In this document: positions 1-8,191 of the stretch, one piece after another
How the letters are laid out: each line of letters begins with the position of its first letter
How positions within the stretch are numbered: position 1 is the stretch's first letter
Source: SAR324 cluster bacterium
Lineage (GTDB): Bacteria > SAR324 > XYD2-FULL-50-16 > HCM1
Direction: 5' to 3'
NCBI GenBank assembly: GCA_002995645.1
Contig: PUHO01000020.1
Span: forward strand, 1-26,602
DNA length: 26,602 bases
The notes under the pieces: model-generated
Seen by the model: the letters and a program-made list of their open reading frames with translations, nothing else
What the model was told of the DNA's origin: nothing
Database searches by the model: none
Made by a program: the position numbers and the translations under genes

Positions 1-1598
1 TTTTTCCACGTATCAGTTAAAAAATTTGTTACGTCTTGTTGCTTTGTTTTATTAAATAAATAGGTTGTTTGGGCGTATAGGTTATGTAGTTGTTGGTTTT
101 TATTTTGTGTATACGTATTTTCTTGCGGTTCTTCTTTTGCTGCCGGTTCTTCCGGTTTTGTTTTTTGTGACAAGAAAGAAAAAAGGCGCTTACGATAATA
201 AAAAAGTAAAGCAATACATAGAAGTATAATAATAGCAACAAGATAAGGCGTAAAGGAAAAAGAAGGCGATATTTTTTTCTTAAGCGCAAGCGCATCTTCG
301 TTTGTTGGGTCATCTTGTAAAAGATCGTTTAGAATCACTTTTGCCGCTTTTAGATTCCTTTTTTGATAAAACTCATTTGCATTTGCTAAGCGATTGTAAA
401 ATATAATTTTTTTAGATATTTTTGCTCTAAGGGCAATAGCACGAGTTGAATCCGGGCTTGTTATTGGAATGTTGCTAAGTAAAGTAAAAGCATGTTGGAA
501 TTCTTTATTATTAAAAGCAACAACCGCATTGTCATATAAAGAAGGATTTTGTACTGTTTTTTGTATTGTATATGAATTTTGTCCTGGATTGCTTGCTAAG
601 ACATGACTTGTATTTTGCTTACTATTTGCCGTAGCTACGTTGTCTAGCGCCGGCTTTATAGTGTCATTTTTTGTCTTATTTGTAAAAGAGGACAAAAACG
701 AGGACATTTTTTGAATTGTTGGTTGTATTTTATGTTGTAATAAATCTTGTAGCTGAAACGTGTAAATATACGCTACGTTCTTTTCTGTTACCTTAGCTTG
801 TAACGCCGTGTAATCATTGTTAAAAGCAAGTTTTTCTATGGTGCGGTTTCCCACTTGCGTATCAAGTAAAAGATTATAGATTTGCGATTTTTCGTCAGTG
901 TCCCATAAAATAAGGTGATTATCTGAATCTAAAGAATATAAGTTGTCATTCCCAAAAGATAAAATTTGCTTAATATATGCTTTGTGCCCTTGTAATTCGC
1001 TGGTTTGCGAGCTTTGATTATATTTATATAGCAAGATTGCCGAATCCTGCTTTTTTGCAATCGCAACTTGACTCGTTCCAATCGGCGCAAAATCTTGTAT
1101 TTGCCCCTGTTTGACTTGTACAATCGTTTGCGGTTTATGTGATGAAAGAAGGAGCTGTTGGATATGATTTCCTTCTTGCCAAAGAATAGATTGCCCGTTG
1201 GTGTTGAATTGAATCTTTCGCTTGCTATCGCTTGTATTAAAAGGATAACTTGCCTTTTGTATAAAGTGGTTGTTTTCTATATCGTAAACTAACGTGCCGT
1301 TGTCCGCCGCCAGAATAAAGCGATTCGGCTCTTGTTGCGAGAAGGTAGCTTGCTTTGCTGTAAAATGAGGGATAATCCGCGGTGTATACTGTGTTTGCGT
1401 TGCCGTCTCAAAACCGCCTATCGTAGTTTGCGTATCTTTTTTTTTAATCTGTATAACATGCCGGTTGTCCGGGCTTAAAGTCTGCTGTATGTCTGCGTTA
1501 CAAAGGACAAGAGGGCAATTTAGTGCAACCAACTTGCTAGTGATTAACAAGAAGGTAAGAAGGGACAGTGTCAGTATACGAGAAGTTTGCAAAATCAT
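1..1598 (-). CDS. WD40-like, single-pass membrane protein with TPR-like region, partial (3' end outside window)
   Basis: Translating the minus strand from the ATG at 1598 gives an open frame of 532 codons with no stop up to the left edge, so the C-terminus is missing. Residues 1-25 are a hydrophobic export signal (LTLSLLTFLLIT core). Residues about 40-290 look like a degenerate beta-propeller; the clearest blade is at 202-233, with the GH...LWD pattern of WD40 repeats. Residues 355-440 are helical and TPR-like (AVVAFNNKEFQHAFTLL, then NEFYQKRNLKAAKVILNDLL). A transmembrane helix follows at about 451-467 (VAIIILLCIALLFYY), then a basic, Glu/Pro/Gln-rich tail. I infer an extracytoplasmic propeller anchored by the helix, with the tail in the cytoplasm. 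It starts 5 nt after the trmB stop, so it is probably co-transcribed with trmB. No named family recognised; role unknown. Confidence 0.8.
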   Translation of the reverse strand, partial: MILQTSRILTLSLLTFLLITSKLVALNCPLVLCNADIQQTLSPDNRHVIQIKKKDTQTTIGGFETATQTQYTPRIIPHFTAKQATFSQQEPNRFILAADNGTLVYDIENNHFIQKASYPFNTSDSKRKIQFNTNGQSILWQEGNHIQQLLLSSHKPQTIVQVKQGQIQDFAPIGTSQVAIAKKQDSAILLYKYNQSSQTSELQGHKAYIKQILSFGNDNLYSLDSDNHLILWDTDEKSQIYNLLLDTQVGNRTIEKLAFNNDYTALQAKVTEKNVAYIYTFQLQDLLQHKIQPTIQKMSSFLSSFTNKTKNDTIKPALDNVATANSKQNTSHVLASNPGQNSYTIQKTVQNPSLYDNAVVAFNNKEFQHAFTLLSNIPITSPDSTRAIALRAKISKKIIFYNRLANANEFYQKRNLKAAKVILNDLLQDDPTNEDALALKKKISPSFSFTPYLVAIIILLCIALLFYYRKRLFSFLSQKTKPEEPAAKEEPQENTYTQNKNQQLHNLYAQTTYLFNKTKQQDVTNFLTDTWK

Positions 1599-1603
1599 TA
1601 GAA

Positions 1604-2290
1604 TTAATTTTGTGAGGTAGTGGCACAAACGTAATGGATAGGTAAATTTTGTACAGAAAAAATTTGCTCAAACTCAGTAGGGATATTATCTTGTACATAA
1701 GGCGAGTTATACAAATTAGCAGAAGATGCCAGTACTTCCCAATTTTTTGTTAACTTAAAAGATTCAAGTGTAAATTGGTAATAGGCAAGGTTATCTGTTT
1801 TCAAGTAAAACCTAGCGCCGTCTTTAGCAAAGGGACGTAATGCATCAAGGAAGGCAGGTTGTAACATACGGTTTTTTTGTTGCCTTCGTTTAAGCCAAGG
1901 ATCAGGAAAGTTAACAAAAATATTTTGCAAAGATTGCTTCGGTAGCCAATGAATAATATCTTGCGCTTTACCTTGTAATAAAAAGGCGTTTTGTAAGGCG
2001 TGTTTCTTTAATTTCAAAGCGGCGTACACTAATCTTTTATAGCGAATTTCAACGCCAAGCGTAATTGTATGGGGATACTTCTTAGCAACGTCACGTATGA
2101 AATTACCGGCACCACAGCCAAAGTCAATATTCAAGCCCGTTTTTGTATGATCGAACGACTCAAAGTGTTGCGCAAATTGTTCTTTATTCAAGAAAATCAA
2201 ATCTGTATGTTCTTGTATAATTTCTTTATATGGATTCTCTTTAGCCGTTGCCGGTAAAGTGTAGGTATGTTTTAGTTTTTTACAAGCCAT
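1604..2290 (-). CDS. trmB: tRNA (guanine-N7-)-methyltransferase TrmB
   Basis: 228 residues, close to the usual length. TrmB uses S-adenosylmethionine to make 7-methylguanosine at position 46 of the tRNA variable loop in the cytoplasm. The AdoMet-binding loop is NIDFGCGAGNF (about residues 55-65). The family signature appears as NFPDPWLKRRQQKNRM, followed by YLKTDN and a C-terminal PTEFEQIF that matches the usual TxYE element; together these are diagnostic. The ATG at 2290 lies just before the basic N-terminus; no Shine-Dalgarno site is visible. It is the first gene of a minus-strand pair with the membrane propeller gene, 5 nt downstream. Confidence 0.95.
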   Translation of the reverse strand: MACKKLKHTYTLPATAKENPYKEIIQEHTDLIFLNKEQFAQHFESFDHTKTGLNIDFGCGAGNFIRDVAKKYPHTITLGVEIRYKRLVYAALKLKKHALQNAFLLQGKAQDIIHWLPKQSLQNIFVNFPDPWLKRRQQKNRMLQPAFLDALRPFAKDGARFYLKTDNLAYYQFTLESFKLTKNWEVLASSANLYNSPYVQDNIPTEFEQIFSVQNLPIHYVCATTSQN

Positions 2291-2725
2291 ATTAAAAATG
2301 AAACTAAGAGAACAAGAGTGTATATTTTTTGTAAGTTTACCTTAAAACATTGTAAAAAGCAAGGCATATATCAAGAAAAACAAGATAGGGATATATAGTT
2401 GCTTATCATTTTATAAGCATTGTTTTTGTATGATTTAAGTAACTTAGTAAGCTTGTATAAAATTTTTGTTATTACATATACCACAGGCTAAAATACAACA
2501 GGGACGCGGGCTTAAAAAAAATGCGCAAAAAAATAATTATTACATTATAGACATTTTTATATTAATAGCTTTATATTATATAGTAATATCATATATGGAC
2601 AAAGTAAATTTATTCACATATGATTACTTAGATACCTAACTGAAAGGTGTATTGAAAAACAGTGAAATAAGTTATATTATATTGTTGTGACTTATAAAAT
2701 TTAAGATATAAATAAAGGTTGCATT
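2291..2725. other. AT-rich divergent intergenic region
   Basis: 435 bases between the divergent trmB and CPBP-type genes. I see no ORF, tRNA or tail-copy array here. The right end holds the likely promoter and ribosome-binding site of the CPBP-type gene. A small hairpin, GCTTAT-cattttataAGC type, lies at 2401-2418 and has no obvious partner gene. The trmB promoter should also lie here but I cannot pick it confidently from the many A/T runs. Confidence 0.5.
2652..2680 (+). promoter_or_regulatory. Predicted sigma-70-type promoter of the CPBP-type gene
   Basis: TTGAAA at 2652-2657, a 17-nt spacer, and TATTAT at 2675-2680; each hexamer is one mismatch from consensus. Transcription would start near 2687, about 40 nt before the ATG. 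The AAAGG ribosome-binding site at 2714-2718, 7 nt from the ATG, supports the start at 2726. Confidence 0.45.
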
Positions 2726-3847
2726 ATGCAGTATAGTATAAGAAAAACAGCAATTATATTTTTAGAAATTTTGCTAGTGTTGTTTTGCATACAAATTATG
2801 TTTATGACGCAAGCAAAAGCAGCGTCACAATATAGCGAGAATTTGATTAATGTTGCGGCAGAATTTACTTTTCCCGGAACCGGTATTATTCGCAAACAAG
2901 CGGCGGCAAGGAAAGATTTCCCTTTTATGAAATTATTATTTCTTTCGGCGCCTTCACTATTTGCTTTTTATAAACGAGAACAACTATTAAACGATTTCGA
3001 CTCGTTCGTTGATACAGATAGAACTAAATTAATCATTGAAACCGATATCAAAGCCGCTGATCGTACGGATCCAAGGAAAGATGATAATAAAGCATTACAC
3101 GAGACCTATTATAATAAACAAGGTTGGGAAGGGCTAGCATGGCAAAGGTTATCTTTGAATCTGCTTCTTATTTCTATTGCCGAAGTAAAAAGAAATCCAA
3201 AAAGTGATAATAGTGAAATATATAAATTTGCTTTAGCACCGTTACGTATAGATCATTGGGGAACAAACTGGCGTTTTTGGATACCTGTTGCTTGGGGTAT
3301 TATAGGGGCGGCAACCTCTTCTTCTCAAGATTATGATATATATACAGGTGGCGGATTAACAAAAGGTGAATTATATGGTTTAGAGTTGCCTAATACGTAT
3401 ATGAGTGGTATTGCAGAAGAATTATTCTTTAGAGGAACAGTACAAAGAGGTATATACGAAACGCTTGACGGCATGAATAATTGGGGAAATAGAACTAATT
3501 ATTTTACGAGTTTAGTTAGTGGTGCCACTGTATTTGGTTTGTCCCATAATGGACTGCAAGGATCGGCAAATCCACTTACGGCATTTATAATGGGCTTATA
3601 TTTTGGTTATATGGCTTATCCTTCGCCAAGTAATCCTTTGCAAGAAGATTTGATAACTAGTATGGCGGCACATTCTTGGTATGATATGATTGTAACAATA
3701 GGACAGTACGCTCATTCTAAAATACATGTTAACGATAAAGCTATTGCTTGCCGTGAAGTAACAAATCATCAAGTACAATGTCGTGAGAAAGGGGATATAG
3801 ATGGGAAAACTGTTTATCCATTACTCAAAGTAGGCTTTCACTATTAA
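2726..3847 (+). CDS. Exported CPBP (Abi/CAAX protease) family protein
   Basis: 373 residues. The N-terminus is a signal peptide or anchor (hydrophobic stretch 9-27, then TQAKA-AS as a plausible signal peptidase I site near residue 33). The three CPBP motifs are present: EELFFR (E231-E232-xx-x-R236), FGLSH (F270...H274) and HSWYD (H316...D320). These Glu and His residues form the catalytic or metal site in this intramembrane protease family. Hydrophobic segments follow the family pattern (FWIPVAWGIIGAA, TAFIMGLYFGYMA). The middle (residues about 70-150) is charged and not part of the core. Substrate unknown; CPBP members process prenylated proteins, bacteriocins or signalling proteins. It is monocistronic, with its own promoter and terminator. 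Confident in family, not in role. Confidence 0.8.
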   Translation: MQYSIRKTAIIFLEILLVLFCIQIMFMTQAKAASQYSENLINVAAEFTFPGTGIIRKQAAARKDFPFMKLLFLSAPSLFAFYKREQLLNDFDSFVDTDRTKLIIETDIKAADRTDPRKDDNKALHETYYNKQGWEGLAWQRLSLNLLLISIAEVKRNPKSDNSEIYKFALAPLRIDHWGTNWRFWIPVAWGIIGAATSSSQDYDIYTGGGLTKGELYGLELPNTYMSGIAEELFFRGTVQRGIYETLDGMNNWGNRTNYFTSLVSGATVFGLSHNGLQGSANPLTAFIMGLYFGYMAYPSPSNPLQEDLITSMAAHSWYDMIVTIGQYAHSKIHVNDKAIACREVTNHQVQCREKGDIDGKTVYPLLKVGFHY

Positions 3848-3880
3848 CAGCATATAACGTAGATAAGAAGCACTTCTATA

Positions 3881-3917
3881 AACGAGTTCAAGAGTAAAAC
3901 TTGGGCTCGTTTTTTTT
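3881..3917 (+). terminator. Rho-independent terminator of the CPBP-type gene
   Basis: AACGAGTTCAAG pairs with CTTGGGCTCGTT (two G-U pairs) around the loop AGTAAAA, followed at once by a run of T. It lies 34 nt after the stop codon and in the correct orientation for the upstream gene. Confidence 0.85.
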
Positions 3918-3920
3918 GTG

Positions 3921-4887
3921 TTTAGATTCGGTAAAATTAGCAATAAGCAAAGCCGCGTCTGTTTGTTTTGGGGCTTTGTGTTAACTAATCCTAAGCGATT
4001 GGCAATGAGAAAGAGTAGCTACAGGGAAAGAAAAGAACTTGCTTTTATGTATGATTAGATTCGGTAAGCTTGGCAAGAAGCAAAACAGCGTCTGTTTGTT
4101 TTGGGGATTTGTGTTAACTAATCCTAAGCGATTAGTAATGCGAAAGAGTATTTACAGGGAAAGAAAAGAACTTGCAGCGGTTAGCAATGCGAAAGAGTAG
4201 CTACAGGGAAAGAAAAGAACTTGCTTTTATGTATGATTAGCTTTAGCAAAGAAAGAGCAAAAACTAGTTAAAGAGCAGGAAGAACATAAAGGTTGCCGTG
4301 CTTTACAAGTATAGCGACCATGTAAAATTAATAAATGATGCGTAGTTAACAAAAAAGCAGGAGGTGCCACCTTAAGCAAATCCGCTTCCGTTTGATTTGG
4401 TGTCTTTGTGTTAACTAATCCTAAGCGATTAGAAACGCGAAACACATGCGTATCTACGGGAAAGAAGAGAACTTACTTTTATGTGTGATTAGATTCGGCA
4501 AGCTTGGCAAGAATAAGGTACCACCTTAAGCAAAACCGCTTCTGTTTGGTTTGGCGTCTTTGTGTTAACTAATCCTAAGCGATTAGAAACGCGAAAGAGT
4601 ATCTACAGGGAAAGAAAAGAACTTGCTTTTATGTATGATTAGATTCGGTAAGCTTGGCAAGAAGCAAAACCGCGTCTGTTTGGTTTGGAGTCTTTGTGTT
4701 AACTAATCCTAAGCGATTAGCAATGCGAAAGAGTATCTACGGGAAAGAAAAGACCTTGCTTTTATGTGTGATTAGCTTCGGCAAGCTTGGCAATAAGCAA
4801 AACCGCTTCCGTTTGGTTTGGCGTCTTTGTGTTAACTAATCCTAAGCGATTGAAAGAGTATTTGCAGGGAAAGAAAAGAACTTGCTT
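3921..4887 (-). repeat. Tandem array of decayed nth 3'-end copies
   Basis: About six imperfect copies of the last part of nth fill the space between nth and the CPBP-type gene. Copies of the nth stop codon context (plus-strand cttttatgtatgatt) lie at about 4045, 4227, 4479, 4629 and 4762, and the true stop is at 4888; the spacings are roughly 182, 252, 150, 133 and 126. A more decayed copy begins near 3921. Each copy carries the block encoding NRLGLVNTKTPNQTEA (plus strand gtgttaactaatcctaagcg). One copy (4227-4460) keeps the whole C-terminal region; the shorter ones lack the Fe-S coding segment but still end in an AxxANHT-stop-like sequence. All copies are oriented like nth. No transposase or spacer pattern is present. 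Confidence 0.9.
4227..4445 (-). pseudogene. Duplicated C-terminal fragment of nth (iron-sulfur region)
   Basis: An open frame of 72 codons starting at a GTG that corresponds to V141 of the intact Nth. It differs at only a few positions and keeps all four cluster cysteines (C-x6-C-x2-C-x5-C) and the stop. It lacks the catalytic Lys and Asp codons in its open frame, so it cannot be a glycosylase. It is the fullest unit of the nth tail array. A translated product is possible but there is no clear ribosome-binding site. Confidence 0.85.
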
Positions 4888-5526
4888 TTATGTATGATCA
4901 GACTTAGCAAAGAAAGAGCAAAAGCTAGTTAAAGAGCAAGAAGAACATAAAGGTTGCCGTGCTTTGCAAGTATAGCGACCATGTAAAATTAATAAATGAT
5001 GAGCAGTTAACAAAAAAGCAGGAGGTACCACCTTAAGCAAAACCGCTTCCGTTTGGTTTGGTGTCTTTGTGTTAACTAATCCTAATCGATTAGAAACGCG
5101 AAACACATGCGTATCTACGGGAATAGTCAGTTCATTAAACGCTACGTTTAAAACAACGCCGGCAGTTTTTTGCCCTACTCCAGCAAGAGCTTCTAATTCT
5201 TTTCTCGTGGAAGGGACAGTACCGCCGTGCCGTTCTATAAGCTGTTTACAACAAAGATATATATTCTTTGCTTTCATGTTATAAAGCCCAATACTTTTGA
5301 TATATTCTTTAATCCCGTCTTCTTGTAAGGCAAACATATCTTGCACTGTTGGCGCCGCTTGGAATAATGCCGGCGTGACTTTATTAACTGATACGTCCGT
5401 TGCCTGTGCGCTTAAGATTACTGCAATTAATAACTCAAACGCCGACTTATAGCGTAATTCCGATTTAGGTTCCGGTATAGATTCGCTTAACAGAGTAAAG
5501 ACAGATAGAATATCTTTCTTTTTCAT
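4888..5526 (-). CDS. nth: Endonuclease III (DNA glycosylase/AP lyase)
   Basis: 212 residues, almost the same length as the E. coli enzyme. It removes oxidised pyrimidines and cleaves the abasic site in base excision repair. The helix-hairpin-helix LEALAGVGQKTAGVVLN carries the catalytic K120, and VDTHVFRVSNRLGL carries the catalytic D138; the [4Fe-4S] cysteines are C187, C194, C197 and C203. All these numbers equal the E. coli positions as I know them. It starts 1 nt after the lysC stop and is the last gene of lpxD-lysC-nth, so it should be translationally coupled. Its own 3' end seeds the copy array at 3921-4887. The intact copy shows no sign of damage. Confidence 0.97.
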   Translation of the reverse strand: MKKKDILSVFTLLSESIPEPKSELRYKSAFELLIAVILSAQATDVSVNKVTPALFQAAPTVQDMFALQEDGIKEYIKSIGLYNMKAKNIYLCCKQLIERHGGTVPSTRKELEALAGVGQKTAGVVLNVAFNELTIPVDTHVFRVSNRLGLVNTKTPNQTEAVLLKVVPPAFLLTAHHLLILHGRYTCKARQPLCSSCSLTSFCSFFAKSDHT

Positions 5527-5527
5527 T

Positions 5528-6901
5528 TTATGTTTCTAAAAGCTTGTGTACTGCTTGTAATGCTTTAATAGAATTAGTTCCTTCAATAATACAAGAAATA
5601 TTAATTTCAGATGCACCTTGCGAAATCATTTCAATATTAATATTAGCTTCCTTAAGAGCGGCAAACATAAGACTAGCCGTGCCTACTTTGGAATGCATTT
5701 GCGCGCCAATTAAACTAATAATAGACATGTTTTTATGTACTGAAACATGACCGATTTTTTCTAGTTCCGGGATCGCATTCTCAACGAGTTCGTTATTGGT
5801 TAACGTCATAGAAATATTAGCTTCTGATGTAGAAATTAGATCAATAACTATTTTGTGTTTAGCAAGGATTTCAAAAACTTTATGCATAAAACCGTAAGAC
5901 ATTAACATACGGTTTGAATGAACGTTTAATATAGTAATATTGTTTTTTGTGGTAACAGCAGAAGCAATCGTTTTTTCTGTGCCTATACTGTCTGTTATAA
6001 GAGTTCCTTCTTTTTGCGGTGCAAACGTGTTTTTAATGCGAACAACAATACCGGCATTTTGAACTTGTTCCATTGTAAAAGGATGAATTACTTCTGATCC
6101 GTAAAAGCTAAGCTCTAGCGCTTCATTTGGTGAAATAGCTTTTAAAATATGAGCTTGCGGTACTTTATTTGGATCAGCAGAGAAAATGCCGTCTACTTCT
6201 TTCCAGATTTGAAATTCTGTAGCTTGCAAAGCGGCAGCAATTAAAGCGGCAGTAAAATCACTGTATCCACGACCGATATTGGACATAATTCCCCCTTGAA
6301 TAGGTCCAATAAAACCGGTTAGAATAGGAATGCTTGTACCGCATGATTCTATTTTGTTACGTATTTCTTGCCGTGCATAGGCACAAAAATGGCGATCTAC
6401 TTCACTATGCGATTCTTGAATTAAAGTATCTAAAGGTACGTAGCAAGCGTCTATGCCGTTAGAATTTAATAAACCCGCAAAAATGCAAGCCGCTAATTTC
6501 TCACCTGTAGAGATAATAATATCATAAGATCGCGGCGAAACTTCGCCAATAATTTGTAAAGCGTCAAGGAAAGATTTTAAAGATTTAAACTCAGCGTGTA
6601 CTTGTTGTAAAGTCGCTTCAAGCGCCATAGGCGAGGTGATTATATCTTTAATTACTTTAATATGATTTTCTTCTATTTCGTCTATGATTTTATAATAGCT
6701 ACCTTTTGTTAAAAGGGCGTCAATTGCTTTAAGAAGTTGGCTTGTTGTTCCTTGCGCTTTAATAACTGAGCTCATTGCTGAAAGGACAACAACAGGCTGG
6801 ACTCCGCTTTCTTGCGTTGATTTAACTATAGAAGCGACGTTTTTTAATCTTTCTGCTGTTCCAATGGAAGTACCACCGTATTTCTGTACAATAAAATTCA
6901 T
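5528..6901 (-). CDS. lysC: Aspartate kinase (monofunctional, two ACT domains)
   Basis: 457 residues. It phosphorylates aspartate, the first step toward lysine/diaminopimelate, threonine and methionine. The kinase signature KYGGTS is at residues 7-12; the middle has GFIGP, GRGYSDFTAALIAAAL, WKEVDGIFSADPN and EVIHPFTMEQ, which bind aspartate and ATP. Two ACT repeats make up the C-terminal third (NNITILNVHSNRML... and IISLIGAQMHSKVGTASL...), so feedback inhibition by lysine or threonine is likely, but the ligand cannot be told from sequence. The start overlaps the lpxD stop as ATGA (6898-6901), indicating translational coupling. No homoserine dehydrogenase domain is fused. Confidence 0.96.
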   Translation of the reverse strand: MNFIVQKYGGTSIGTAERLKNVASIVKSTQESGVQPVVVLSAMSSVIKAQGTTSQLLKAIDALLTKGSYYKIIDEIEENHIKVIKDIITSPMALEATLQQVHAEFKSLKSFLDALQIIGEVSPRSYDIIISTGEKLAACIFAGLLNSNGIDACYVPLDTLIQESHSEVDRHFCAYARQEIRNKIESCGTSIPILTGFIGPIQGGIMSNIGRGYSDFTAALIAAALQATEFQIWKEVDGIFSADPNKVPQAHILKAISPNEALELSFYGSEVIHPFTMEQVQNAGIVVRIKNTFAPQKEGTLITDSIGTEKTIASAVTTKNNITILNVHSNRMLMSYGFMHKVFEILAKHKIVIDLISTSEANISMTLTNNELVENAIPELEKIGHVSVHKNMSIISLIGAQMHSKVGTASLMFAALKEANINIEMISQGASEINISCIIEGTNSIKALQAVHKLLET

Positions 6902-7983
6902 TTTTTAATACCGGTTTGTAATGCGTTAATACTAACTTGTAGTTTTTTAATGACCTTAGGTAGGTCCCTCATAATAATTAATGTTTTTTGGTAAGAAGAA
7001 AATTTTTGCAGTGCTTGACCGCCGTAAACGCCTTCTTCCGTAACAGATCCGGAGATAATAGATCCGGCAATAAAGCTAACGTCAGAAGCAACTACAATAT
7101 GATCGGCAAACATACTATAGGCACCGATTACAATACGATCGCCAAAACGACACGATCCGGCAATGCCACATGCGCTTCCAAGTATACAGTTCTTACCAAT
7201 AACCGTATTGTGCGCAATATGAACAAAACTATCTGTTTTTGTGTAATCCCCTATAACAGTGGAATCAAAGCGAGCGCAAGAAATGTTATTTAACATACCA
7301 ATAGTAACGTGTTTCCCAATAACCACGTTGCCAATTTGGGGGATATCTTGTAAGTTATCACCACGAACATAAAGCCCGAAACCTTCGCCACCAATAACAG
7401 AGTTAGCACGAATAATGCTAAAATCACCAATAACCGTATTATGATATAAGGTAACAGACGGATCAATAGTAACGTTAGTTCCTAGCTGGGAACCGTCCAT
7501 AATCACGGCGTTAGAACAGATCAGCGTATTATCGCCAATAGTAACGTTATCTTCTATCCTAGCACCGGCTTCAATAGTAACGTTATTTCCTATATGCGTT
7601 TTTTTGGATACTGTGGCGTCAGGTGAAATAAGTCCTGTTCTTTTAATATCCGGATGTAGTAGTTTAATCGCCGCTAAATGGGAGACTAACGGATCAGGCG
7701 AGATAATGAAATTACCTTTAATATTAGCGGGAATTTCTTCTGTATTAGGAATGATAACCGCCCAATCGCTATAACTTATTTTTTCCCAATCCGGATTCAG
7801 TGGATCGCCTTTAATGAACCGCGCTAATTTAGGGATATCCGGTTGTTTTATTCGATCGCTTATAAAAGCTACGCCCCCTTTTTCTATATTAGTAACGGCG
7901 CAACAATGAGTTAATGCTAAACTAGGATTACCTCTATAGGTAAGCCCAAGCTGTTTGGCAAGAGTATCAAGAGAAATAGTCAT
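6898..7983 (-). CDS. lpxD: UDP-3-O-acylglucosamine N-acyltransferase LpxD
   Basis: 361 residues. LpxD adds the second acyl chain to UDP-3-O-acyl-glucosamine in lipid A synthesis. The N-terminal domain (about 1-110) has the LpxD uridine-binding pattern (LTHCCAVTNIEKGGVAFISD), followed by many left-handed beta-helix hexapeptides (THIGNN, VTIGDN, VIGDFS and others). The catalytic histidine region is FVHIAHNTVIGKNCILG, with H258 as the likely equivalent of E. coli H239. The preceding coil reads IGMLNNISCARFDSTVIG instead of the more common ANTTIDRGALxDTVIG, a mild divergence. The C-terminus (SYQKTLIIMRDLPKVIKKLQ) is the usual helical end. First gene of the lpxD-lysC-nth operon, not in an lpx cluster. 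Confidence 0.93.
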   Translation of the reverse strand: MTISLDTLAKQLGLTYRGNPSLALTHCCAVTNIEKGGVAFISDRIKQPDIPKLARFIKGDPLNPDWEKISYSDWAVIIPNTEEIPANIKGNFIISPDPLVSHLAAIKLLHPDIKRTGLISPDATVSKKTHIGNNVTIEAGARIEDNVTIGDNTLICSNAVIMDGSQLGTNVTIDPSVTLYHNTVIGDFSIIRANSVIGGEGFGLYVRGDNLQDIPQIGNVVIGKHVTIGMLNNISCARFDSTVIGDYTKTDSFVHIAHNTVIGKNCILGSACGIAGSCRFGDRIVIGAYSMFADHIVVASDVSFIAGSIISGSVTEEGVYGGQALQKFSSYQKTLIIMRDLPKVIKKLQVSINALQTGIKK

Positions 7984-8055
7984 AATGAAATCAATAAAAA
8001 TACAAATATTATTTTATATACTCTATCAAAAAAGAATATTTATAGCAAATATATT

Positions 8056-8084
8056 TTGTATTTTAAAATTAAATCTGTTATACT
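8056..8084 (+). promoter_or_regulatory. Predicted extended -10 promoter of the metallo-hydrolase gene
   Basis: TTGTAT at 8056-8061, a 17-nt spacer, and TATACT at 8079-8084 preceded by TGT, giving an extended -10 (TGTTATACT). Transcription would begin near 8091, leaving a leader of about 100 nt before the ATG at 8192. The same TGTTATAnT element recurs at 22533 and 25690. Confidence 0.55.
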
Positions 8085-8191
8085 ATATATATTTCTATTA
8101 GTATAACTAAAACCTATCTAGCTAATATTAATAAAGAATATGCTTTTTGTAGTGTAATGATATAAATCTTGAAAAGATGAAATTCTAAAAT

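Noticed and set aside
2401..2418. Small hairpin GCTTAT/ATAAGC between trmB and the CPBP-type gene
   Set aside because: Only six weak pairs, no gene ends beside it, and such stems are common in AT-rich DNA.
4654..4839. Plus-strand frame of 61 codons
   Set aside because: It is antisense to the nth tail copies and owes its openness to the repeat.
3921..4887. Possible CRISPR or insertion-element cluster
   Set aside because: The units are derived from nth itself, vary from about 126 to 252 nt, have no unique spacers and no transposase or terminal inverted repeats.
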